From contig JAHBMJ010004062.1 in NCBI GenBank assembly GCA_018398765.1, positions 14,999-76,998 on the forward strand: a stretch of 62,000 nucleotides of DNA, written 5' to 3'. Position 1 is the stretch's first letter, and each line of letters starts with the position of its first letter. The notes under the pieces were generated by a model, which saw only the letters and a program-made list of their open reading frames with translations, had not been told where the DNA came from and ran no database searches. Below, piece after piece: positions 1 to 11,100 of this stretch. The DNA is from Chromera velia (lineage: Eukaryota; Sar; Chromeraceae). The position numbers were made by a program, and so were the translations under genes.

Positions 1-219
1 CCCCCCCCCCCACACACAGAGGCAGTGGGACGGATTGACGGTGACTGAGAGAAAAACAAAGGCCAGGAGAATCCTTTTTGTGATTCTACACAGATTGGAT
101 GTTCAGAATTGGGTTCAGGAAACATCGGAGAAAGGCCAGTCACTTTTGGGATCAGGCAGCAAAGACAAGACAGCAGAGGACAAAAAAGAAAAAAACGTGT
201 CGACCAAATTGAATCAACC

Positions 220-1131
220 TCAAATGTGAAGATCTACTTCTGGCCTCATCAACGTTTCAATCGACAGACCGACCGTCTGTTTCTTTGGCGTTGCTTTCGG
301 TGTCTGTTGCTGCTGCTGCTGCTGCTGCTGTTGAAGTCGAGCACTGATGCCGAGTTTGTTCGCCCCCTCCGGTACTGCCATGTTTCGTCTCTTTGGTTGA
401 GCAGACTGTCCCGACTCGCCCAAACCCCCCCCACTGGCAGCAGCTCCATTGGGCGGTGGGGTCTCAGGCACAGGGTCCAGATCGGTCGTCTTCCTCCTGT
501 CAGTCACCTGCCCGACGTTCGACTGGCTTCTGTTTGAGGCCGCAATCGAGTGACTGCTCCCCCTCGGACCCTTCTGGGAACTGACAGAACCCCGAAGAGA
601 GGTGCGAGAGGCTCCAGCAGACTTGTTGGGTCCAAAGGAGTTACGTCCGCCCTCCCTGCTCTGGGCTCGCGATTGGGGGGCAGAGGCAGCAATTTGCATG
701 CGAGTCTGCAAGCAAACCGACAGATGGAACAGAGAGATGTGGGACCACATAGCGCCTTTCCTTTTCTTTCACTTCACTTCGTCAAGATTTATCCTGGCCT
801 TGACTCTACTCCCCAGACGCCCCTGTCGAGCGAGAAGTTCGAGGCAGGATCGAACGGAACAGCTGTTTTCGTCCTTCACCGGTCCTGTCTCTTCTCCCTC
901 TTTCCTCTTACCTGTATTCTCAATAAGTAAGGATCACAAAGACCCAAATAAAACACACAGGAAGAATCTCGACTTGTCTCGTCTTGACGTACCTCATGGT
1001 ATTTCTTTGCGGCCTTCAGCCATCCCACCAAGGCAGCCAGGTGTTCGGGCAGAGCAGCGTGTCCTCTCTCATGAGACCACACGGAGGTCTCCTGGAGGTC
1101 CTGCATGTCCTCCCACCGTTCCAACGGAATT

Positions 1132-1166
<35 letters not shown>

Positions 1167-1703
1167 TGGAGCGCATGAAAATGAACGACCACTATTCGGC
1201 TATCGGGGGAATTCAAAAACCGCGCGTGCAGCATAAGAGTTTTCAGTAAAGACTGGCAAGTGCAAGATTCTCCGCATAGCATTTGGAAGGCTTCTACACA
1301 GTCCTCGATCTCAGAATGGGACGTTTGAATATATAATGTGATCGTTGGACCGACCTCTTGGCGTCCACTGCAGCGGCGAAGGCTTCCCAGGCGCCCTTCA
1401 GCCGGGGCTCTCGGAGAAGTTCCTGAAGGGCCCCGGCAGATGGAGAGGCAGCGAGGCCCTCTACCTCCTCCTGCAAGAGAAGAGAGCAAAGAAGAAGAAG
1501 GGACGGGTCCGGTTTAGAGTTGATGAACACACCGGGAAAGTCACGCAGGGAGAGAGCCTAAGGGAGAAGAACGAGCAGACCAGCCAGGTGATAGAATTGA
1601 AGTAATGAGACTGCACAGTCGATTCAAACAACTTCGGAAGGAAGTCCGCGATTCCGCAAGATCATATACCCACGCACCCACAACAGGCTGCTTGGAAACG
1701 CGT

Positions 1704-1737
<34 letters not shown>

Positions 1738-2590
1738 ATCAGCTTCATCATCATCATGATACACCATCGCCATCGGCCCATAGTGAGGCGTCTGGCTTTC
1801 GGCAAGTCGACACAGGTAGGACAGGTTGAATTTAAAGGACTAATTTCTGGCAACTGGCTCAAGACGCGGCCCCAACGAATGAATGCTGCGGACATTCATC
1901 GTTAGGCCTGTATTTTCTTTCTTCCGCAACGAATCTGCATGGTGATAGGCGGCAGCAGCGACGTCCCACCAAACGCACCTTGTTTCTTTCTCTGAATACA
2001 TCTTCCTGCATGACTGGCTGACTGACTGACAGCTTTTGTTGCCACTTGCGCGTCGACCCAGCAGGCCAAGGTCATTGCTGCCCTGATCATCATCAGAGCG
2101 AGGCGGTCCGGATCCTCCTTTTCGGTTTCACCCTGTGGTTATGCCGAACCCATGCACACACACAAAGTACAAACAGACAGACAGAGAATGTCATGAGGCT
2201 TGGCAGATAGAGACCTTTCTTTTCTTGTTCCTCCTCAACAGGCAGAGCATCCTTTTCAATGGAGAGACACTTACACACAAAAAGAAGCATATGAAGAAAG
2301 CCGGTCAAGAATGTGAGGCTGGCGGACGGATACAGGGGGAGGAAGGGGAGGGGGAGAGAGAACACCATGCAGGACTACGGAGAGAGAAGCCGCAAAAGAA
2401 AGGAGACGAGCAGAACTACAGCCAAGAATGTCGCAGACACAGACAAAGAAGGGTATTGAAGCAGCAATCTCCTTCCCATTCTACTTGCTCCCCCCACAGA
2501 CCTCCAGAGCGCCCAGAAACCCCATCAGATTCTCCAGTGACTTTTCCAGCTCAGCTGCCTGACTGCCCAAAGCCGCACGGTTCTCCCGAG
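220..2590 (-). CDS. Unknown intron-rich protein with coiled-coil segment and polyQ C-terminus (5' part unresolved)
   Basis: I do not recognise this protein. Seven exons join in one frame on the minus strand: 2590-2502, 2117-2031, 1839-1765, 1610-1581, 1470-1355, 1131-993 and 705-220, ending at a stop at 220. All junctions are GT-AG and the phases agree. The first exon seen is helical and heptad-like (ALGSQAAELEKSLENLMGFL), followed by a compact hydrophobic helix (LACWVDAQVATK) and a segment with HYGPMAM. Next come two leucine/alanine-rich helical exons (ALQELLREPRLKGAWEAF; HLAALVGWLKAAKKYHE). The last 160 residues are low complexity, Ser/Arg-rich, with a run of ten glutamines near 310-345. 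The first exon seen begins in phase 1, so coding sequence continues upstream and the start codon was not found; upstream exons may reach about 4000. A further 1300-1180 stretch looks coding but does not fit the phases. Introns carry (CA)n tracts. Exon chain fairly sure, function unknown. Confidence 0.6.
1137..1164. repeat. (CA)n microsatellite in an intron
   Basis: This CA dinucleotide run directly abuts the 3' splice site of the minus-strand exon at 1131-993, so on the coding strand the intron ends in (GT)n followed by CAG. A similar (CA)n run sits at 1707-1736, a few bases downstream of the exon 1839-1765. Confidence 0.9.
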
Positions 2591-5199
2591 CTGCAGCAAC
2601 ACATCAGGAAGGAGGGAAGGGCTCGGACTCAACACGGGAAGACAGACAAACGGAGCATGTATACTGATAGAGGAGGAAGCAAGGGGGCGAGCGAGAAAAG
2701 AAGAAGTCGGCTGGCTAACATAGTCACAGACACAGACACACACACACACACACAGAGAGAGCAAGGGAGAGACAGGGAGAGAGAGAGAGAGAGCAAGGGA
2801 GAGACAGAGAGAGAGGGGGGGGGGGGATGGCAGGCATAGTCACCGACATGCAGCAAACCATTGCACATAAAAACACACACGCACACACTCACACACACGC
2901 AGGCAGGCAGGCAAGCAAACACGCATGTGGACGTATGAACGTCCGATGACCGTCTCACGAGACACACTGGGGTTTGTATCAGTTGGCCCGTACGGGCGTG
3001 TGCCTTCTCCTCTGTCTCTTTTAATTCTTGTGTGTGTCAGGTGAAGTCTTGGGACGGCAGCTTTGCAGGAATACGTCTGAGCTGAGTTGTTCAGTGTGTG
3101 AGTGAGTGGCTTAGAGAAACAGCAAACACAGCCGACAGGAAGGACAAGAGCGGAGGCAGTGAGGCAAGATCAGAAGGACAACCAGGGATGCACAGAAGGA
3201 AGGAAGGAAGGAAGGAAGGAAGGAAGGACGCACCCGAGCCAAGAAGAGACCCTGGCCCCGCAACAGGGTGGTCGGAGGGCGTTGCAGAATGGGGACGATC
3301 TGCATGTTCGTTCGTTTGTTCGGTTTTCGTTTTCTTGATCGTGTGGCTGCTCGTTTGCTGGAGTTGACGCGCGGAATTTGTAACACCCGTCGCTCTCAAT
3401 TCATTCCTTTCCCTTCCCAGACACTTTTGGGCACCAGGAAAGAAGACAGGCAGAGAGAGATATGCGGAGAAAAAGAAAGAAGTCTGTCTTCGCTTTCCTC
3501 TTCAGTCTCCCTGATGAAACAAACACAGCCGTCCGAAGCCTAATCTCTCTCTTGTCTGCTTGATCGCTTAATTGCGTTCCTGTCTCCCGCTCGTTTCGCG
3601 CTCCTATTTGCCGAACTGTCGCAAGCCTACTGCCACAGCCCCGCCCTTGAGCGGATGCAAGGGAGAAGGGATCTCTTCATGTCTGCTCTCATGCGGCAAG
3701 AGAGACCACACCGTACATCGATCGAGGCCGTCTTGCTGGGTGCTGCCACACCCGTGACAGAGGACAGACAAGATAAGGGAGGAGACGAGTGGGCGGGGAA
3801 GCAACCTTCATTAGAACCACTGTTTTGCGCCCTTTCTGTTGGACCAACTGACCTTCATAGGCAGCCCCGTTCGTGTCTGGTCCGACCTGAAGTGGGAAGA
3901 AGGGACAGTGGAAAAAAGAGAAGGGTTGGGTACATTGAGAGGGCTTGTGTGGCTTCGGTTGTTCGAACGTCTCTCTCACAGAAGAACAAAATGATTGGTC
4001 TACGGACACAGAGATTGCAGGAATCACAGCCACACATGCTCACAAGTACACTGACCTCCATACTTGAGACTGAGACAGAACTAGTGGGGGCTGCAGGCAC
4101 ACAGAGAATCGCACCGCAAACAGTAAGATGAGTTAGTGCGCCAGGTGACTTGAAAGAAGTGCAGTGTGCTTTCTTCCAAGGCTCACCCCAACCCACCCCA
4201 AAATTTATTTAGTTTAGTTCTTGTGCAGGTTCCTACGTCACTTCAGCTGCCCAGAACGTCCTCGAGCAGAACACGAGGATGAACGGCCGCCGGAAAAAAA
4301 ACAACGAGACAGGCCAATTCGACCCGTCAGATGACCCGCCGATCAAAAGCTGAAGCCACTTAATTCAAGTGACCAGATTTTCCTCCTGTCTGTGCAACGC
4401 GCTAGACCTTCTTATTTTCGAGGACACCAATCCAACGCAATGGAGCAACCGGACTCATGCCACAACCCACCGATGAAAACAACCAGGAACGAGTCCGAGC
4501 GACCTGTTTGATTGATTTTGAATGGAGAGAGATGGAGAGAGGGATAGAACATGATCGAAGATGATTGAAGGGAGAGAAATTTTCGGGCCGGGTGGCAGTG
4601 GGCGCATATCTTTTTCTGCGCAGCCCAGACACGGCTTGCGTCTGACGTACGTTGACAGGAAGATCTGACGCACGCCAAGCTGGGCCCCGGAAAGACAATG
4701 CAGCTGAGGGGGCACTTTCCAAATATAAAGCAGGGGCAAGAAGAATTAATTTCGCTTTCCGGGGAATCCGGGCCATTCGCACGGAGTGCGTCAGATCTCC
4801 GGCGCGCGAAGACCATACGCACCTATATAGCTCCATGCATCCAGATGCAGCTCGACTATAGCTCGACTGCATCTCGACTGCAGGAGCAGTTTGAGCTTTG
4901 TATAGAAGCACACCTTATATATCCCCGGCGGTTTCACGGCTTTAAGCAGTACGTTTCCACCAAAGGCTTCACTCATGCAGGTGCCTCAGTGTCCCGCAAA
5001 GGACACCGGAGTGTTCGGTCGCTTTAGTTTTTTCGATCGATCCTGCCTCTGCTGTCTCCTAATCAAGAAACCTCTCCAGCCAAGTCTGCGGATCGTGTGT
5101 TGTTGACTGTACTTTTTCTTCTTGTGTGTCGCTGTACGAATCGAAGACTGATTGAACGGCTCACTGAAGACGTCCTCTATTTTCAAACCACCAATCGCG
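2591..5199. other. 5' region of gene 1 and head-to-head spacer to the ARF-GEF gene
   Basis: No single gene model is supported here. The part to about 4000 probably holds further 5' exons of the minus-strand gene. Short open stretches with plausible splice borders are seen near 3880-3840 (donor gtcagt) and 3755-3610, but I could not connect them in frame. Microsatellites are frequent: (CA)n near 2740, GA-rich 2755-2815, and an AAGG run at about 3197-3228. From about 4200 to 5199 no convincing exon is seen. That part is the likely shared promoter region of the two divergent genes and contains a short repeated motif, CTCGACT, three times at 4850-4880. Confidence 0.4.
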
Positions 5200-8100
5200 A
5201 TGGAATCTGCCGGACTGACGGGGATTTCCCCAGTCAAGTGCGTGAAGAGTGAGATCCACAACATCGTGACGGTTCTGAGGCTGACAAAACAGTTCATCTC
5301 TCCCGCAAGGTTCCATTCTGAAATTACCAGAGATGCAGAATCACCAAAGATTCGGTCCTTCCAGCAGCTCTTTGATTCCTTGTCCTATGTAAACGAGTTT
5401 CACATTGATGCCTCCCACCTCGAACCCTTCCTTGCCGTCATCATGTCCAGCGAGACGGGAGGGGCAGCCACTGCCTGCGCGCTGGCGGCAGTGAACAAAT
5501 TTGTGGCGTACAACCTCATTCATCCCGACTCCCCCAGTTGTCCCGCTGCAATCAATGCGCTTGCCCGCGGCGTCCTCCACTGCCGCTTCCAGGCCTCTGG
5601 AACATCGGCAGACGAGGTCGTCCTGCTGAAGATCTTGGGCGTGTTGGTTGACACGCTCAGGTGCCCTGCGGGTGCGTACCTGACCGACGAACACGTATGG
5701 CTGATGGTCAGACGGTGTTACCAAATCAGGAGACAACCAAGGAGCACTTACCTTCTCCGCAACTCTGCGGACAACTATCTTCTCCAACTAGTCCTCACGA
5801 TTTTTGGACATCACAAGACCCGACAGGCCCAGACGAGAAGGTTCGCAGACTTGTGCGGAGGTGCCCTTCCTGCGGGTGCAGGGAAACCGTTTGGTACAGA
5901 GAGTATGTGGAGAACTTTGAAGTTTCTCGCCTGGCTCACGTGCTACAGCTCCACCTCCCCTGCCCTGGTCTTCCCCCCTTTCCCATCCTCTGGACGGGAG
6001 GAGAGTGGGGGGAGCGCGTCGGTTGCCATTCAGAACTCCCCCCCGCCCAACGGGGCAGCAGGGTCGGTCACGCTGGCCGAGATGAATGGAGGAAGCGGAG
6101 CCCAGGGGCCGAATCGTTCCGTCTCCCTCACTCAGGTCAAAAGTTCCCACTCAGCCACTTCCCTCACCTCCAGTGCGTCTGTACCTCCGGGGGCAGGTCA
6201 GAGGGGGCAGCAGCGACCGGACGCCCGCACCCCAGAGCGGGAGCGGGGGCAGGGGGGGGCGAACGGGGGGCGAAGCAGTCCCAATGGGGGGACAGGGGGA
6301 GGGGGGCCGCCTTCTGCAGACGCTCGCGGGGAAAGGGAGAGCCTCCGGGGGGGGGCGGACGAGGTAGGTCTTCGTTCGTCGTTCGAATAATCAAATCAGA
6401 TCCGAGAGTCCCTTCCTTCCTTGTTTGGGTTCTTCCATCTTTACTTTCGTGCCTCTGTTCCTCCTTGCTGAATCGATCGAAGGATCAAACAAACCTCTTT
6501 CGCATTCTGTCAATCACAAGAAAGGAAAGAAAGACAGACAGAAAGAAAGAAAGAAACAAACAAAGAGAAAGAAAGAAAGGAAGGAAGGAAGGAAGGAAGG
6601 AAGACAGACAGACAGACAGACAGAAAGAAAGAAAGAAAGAAAGGAAGACAGACAGACAGACAGACAGAAAGAAAGAAAGAAACAAACAAAACGCTCAGGC
6701 CTCTGGCTCGATCCAAAACGTCCGTGTGCGTTCAATGTGCGTGGGTAGCTCTGGAGGGACAGCGGGGGTTGCCCTGAATGAAGGGCTGTCTGTCTCTCTT
6801 TGGGGGTGTGGAGATGCATGCATGCAGGGAAGGAAGGGAGAGGACAGGGAAGGTGCATGCAGGTGCCCATGTTAAGACAGACCAGTGCAGGATGTTTGTT
6901 CACGAGAGAATGGCGAGACGGACAGAGAGAGACCCTTTTTGTCCGTACTTCTTCTGGAAGTCTGCTTCCCGCACTTGCTTGCTGGCTGCCTCTGTATCAT
7001 ATCGACAATTAACTGTCTGAACGTTTTTGTTTGCAGGATGACGGCCTGACGGTGGCCTTCCCTCTGGGTGTCTCGGGAGACGACGAAGAGTTTTGTCAAG
7101 AGATTCGGTCTCTCGGGCTTTCTCTTCTGAACGTGGCACTCGAGAGCGGGGGGGAGCATCTGGCGGGTTCCCCTATTCTCGTGCAGGTGGGTTGGGCCTT
7201 CGACCAAGACCGGGGGCCTGTTTTCTGTATGTTATCTTTTGACAGGAAAGAAATCCAACGAAGCACCGGGAAGAGAGAAGACCAGAGAAAGAGCAATTTC
7301 CACGTGGCGGTCCCTTTCGTGTGCCGTCGACGTGCGCGCGCGTCTTTGTGAGCGCATGTTTGTTTTCCTCTCTGTCTGTGTACATTGATTGTGGCTGTAT
7401 GTGCAGGTTGTTCAGGACGACATCTGCAAGAGTCTCCTTCAGAACAGCAGGACGGGATCTTTGTTTCTCCTTTCCGTTACTCTGCGGTCAGTTTGTCAGT
7501 TTGTGTTTTTGTTTGTTTGGCGCTTTTCTATCTCTCTCCGTGCCCTCTTCCTCTCTCTTGCATGCGCACATTTTTTCCAGTGCTTCCTGCAGAGATCCCC
7601 TCTCTCTCCTCCCTTCTGCTTTCTTTCAGGTGTGTGTTCACCTTGTTCCTATACTTCAAGCGTCACTTGAAGGTCCAGTTGGAGATCTTCTTCAATTCCA
7701 TTCAGCTGAAGATTGCAGGAAGCACGCAGGACGTCACGCAGACAGCAGCAGGGGCAGGGGCGAAGGCAGGAGAGTGGGGGGAACCCGGAGGGCCCGGAGC
7801 AGGGGGAGCTGCAGCTTCCTCAGCCACTGCCGGTATGCCCCAAGCTTCCCTCGAACAGAAGGAACTGGCTCTTGAGAGCCTCGTGGAATTCTCAAGAGAG
7901 CCCGAGTTAATGAGAGAGATCTACCAGAACTATGATCTCGATGTTCGGTGTACGAATCTGTTCGAGGCTCTGGTCAAGTGTCTTGTTTCGTGTTGCAAAT
8001 TGGAAGGGGGGGGGATGGCTGGGGACGGAAAGGCGGGGGGGGGAGACAGTCGTGGATCCTCTGGGGTGAATGAAAGAGAGACGTCAGTGGGGGGAGGGCC

Positions 8101-11100
8101 GGGACCCGCTTTCACCGCCCTTCACCGTCTTGCCCTCTCTGGGTTGACATCTATCCTTCACAGCATCGCCTCGCGTTGTCATATGGACCCTGTCGTTTCC
8201 ATAGGCACTGCACGGGGGCATGGGGGGACCACTGCCGGGGTCCCTGTAGTGCCCTCCACTGTGGTTGAGGGCCCCGGCTTTCTGAGTCCCCCTCCTCAGG
8301 AAGTTCGCACCCCTCTAGATTCTCCGGGTCCGTCTCCGTGGGAGGAGGAGGGGGGAGGGCCGCGACGAGCCGCCACTCCCTCACCCCCCGCGTCTGAGGT
8401 TTCGATGTCGGTCGCCACCACAGTGGGGGGACGGAAAGCTGCAAGTGGGGAAAGCACAGCAGCCGTCAGGGAGAGGAAAGAGAAGAAGAAGCGCCTCAGC
8501 TTGGCTGCTCAGGTTTTCAATACAGAGCCTTCAAAGTGTCTGAACCCCCTTCAAAATTTGGGTTTCCTCACTGCAACCCCAGACGCCCAGTCGATGTCTC
8601 TCTTTCTCAAATCCACACCTGGCCTGGACATGAGGGTCATCGGAGAATATCTTGCAAAGCGAAAGGAGTGGAACGGACAGGTCAATCCTTCAATCATCTT
8701 ATTTATTTATTTATTGCCCTCCCTCTCTGACTTCATTCACATCTCTTACCCTTACTTTCCTTATGCAGTCACTCGACTTCAGCTCTCTGACTGCTATTGA
8801 GGCCGTTCGTCCAAGCATCGGATGGACAGTTTTGATTGATTGTCCTTTTCAGATGCCTGCCTTGATTTGCAGCTTCAGTCGTTTGGAGACTGGAATGCGA
8901 TGTGCAGACACAGACAGAACACTGTAGGTTTTTAAAAAGGGAAAGCGAAGACGGTAAAGTAAGGCAGAAGGAAGGTAGAGGTGAGAGTAAAAAAACAGAA
9001 AGAAGCGCGGAAGCAGAGAAAAAAATGCAAAACCAGATAGAACGAAAGGTGGATGCAAGAAGATGATTAAGAGCTGTCCTCGCTCTTCCTCTTACTCTTC
9101 ATTTCTTCGTTCATTCATTGAGTGCAGGTCCGTTCAGCTTTCGTGAACGGTTTTGAGTTCTGCAACTGTGGCCTTGTGGAGGGACTCAAGCGTCTCCTCT
9201 CAACTTTCCGCCTTCCCGGAGAGTCCCAAGAGATCGAGAGGATCATGGAGACCTTCGCTTCTGCTTACTTCAGGTGGGCTCTTTTGAAGTCTCTCGATCC
9301 ATCAGCCGGACATGGGGATTATGTACAGGCGCATGAATGGGCAGATCGACAGAGGGCCGTATGGATATGTGCATGGATGGATGGATGGATGGATAAACTG
9401 ACAGCCAAGTACAACACAGACCGGTGCCAGTGTCCAGACAGACGCTTCGTTTCTTTAGTATTTATTCGACGCGGTCTATCTCCCTCACGCTGGTGCAGCC
9501 TCTCTCTTCTTTCTATACTCGAGCGAGCTGTCTCTGTTGGTTGGGGAAAGAAAGAGAGGCATGCAGAGAGGGAGAGAGAGAGAGAGAGTACGAGGTTATG
9601 AGCATTTGTGGCCGCTTAAATTTATGCCTTGACCGCTTGGTCTGCTCGTTGATGGATGAAACAAATCGTGCAGGCAGCAAGAGAAGGTCGAGGGAATGGG
9701 CCCTCCAGAGACCCCCCCGAAGGACGGCCCGACAGAACTAGATCTCCTCACTCCCAGGTGGATTGTCATTCCTTCTAGAGACAGCAGAGACAGAGATAGT
9801 CTCAAGGGGGGGGATGGGGGAGGATGGGAGGTCACTGGAAGTGCAGGGGGGGCTTCAGGAGCTCCTGGGGGGGAAGGGCAAGAGAGCGGTGCCTCTCCCC
9901 CCTCCTCTCGAGTGGTCTTCCACAACTCTGACACCGTGTTTATCCTCTCCTACTCAATCATCATGCTCAACACGGACCTGCACAACCCGCAGGTCTGTGC
10001 GCTGGCCAGTTGAGTGGATTCTTGTGTCTTCCTTCTGCGTTGCTCATTTTCCAGCGAGGGATGGATGGATGGATGGATGGATGCTGCAGACTGTGTGCGT
10101 GGAAGATGACACAGCATGCTTCAGCCGTGATTTGTTGTGTATTTCTTGAGCTTGTGTGTTCCCAGGAGTGTCTGCCAGAGGATCCATGCGGCGTGCAAGT
10201 GTGTTTGTTCCTGGCCTTTCGCGCTTGATTTTTTTTTCTGTTGTGTGTATCGATATGCATGCATGCATGCATGCAGGTAAAGAAGAAGATGAGCCTGGAG
10301 GAATTTCAGCGGAACAACAGAGGGATCAACGGAGGCGAGGACCTGCCTTTGGAATTCCTTTTGTCGGTGTACGAGGAGATCAAGGAGGACCCCATCAGGC
10401 TGGATGAGGAGGGGACAGGGGGAACGGGAGACGATGAGGGATACTGGGAGAGGATCATGAGGAGACTGGAGACGGCAGATGAGTTCTCGACCATCTCCCC
10501 TCTCATGAGGGCGGGACCGCTCGAGAGGGAAATGCTGCAAGTGAGTGAGTGAGGGNNNNNNNNNNNNNNNNNNNNNNNNNNNNNNNNNNNNNNNNNNNNN
10601 NNNNNNNNNNNNNNNNNNNNNNNNNNNNNNNNNNNNNNNNNNNNNNNNNNNNNNNNNNNNNNNNNNNNNNNNNNNNNNNNNNNNNNNNNNNNNNNNNNNN
10701 NNNNNNNNNNNNNNNNNNNNGGGGGGGGGGGGCATAGACAGACAAGACCCGGTAGGGGGGGCGTGACGTACAAAAGGAAAGAAAGCTGAGCGTAATGAAT
10801 GAAGCTCAACTCATCCTCTTGGTGTGGGTGGTTGTTCTTTTCTTCTTCTGACCTTCATTCAGGTTCTCTGTGATGCTGGTGGACTTCAGAGCGTACGAAC
10901 AGCTTTTGAATCCTCGAAGGACTTTGAAGTGATGAAGACCTGCATCGGGGCTCTGTTGGATTTTGCGCGCGTGGGTGTGTTCTTTGGGTTCTCCCCTCTG
11001 TTGGACGGCGTGGTGGAGACCCTGGCTTCCTATCTGAGGGGGGGGTCGATGGGGATCAGGTCGCAAGTCGTGATTGCACCCCTTGTGCATTGCCTTAGCC

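Noticed and set aside
1180-1310. Possible extra exon of gene 1 containing EAFQMLCGESC
   Set aside because: Exons 1470-1355 and 1131-993 join directly in phase (AG|A), whereas inserting this stretch introduces a stop.
4402-5027. Open frames of 60-169 codons upstream of the ARF-GEF start
   Set aside because: They overlap each other on both strands, show no motif, and fall in the expected promoter region.
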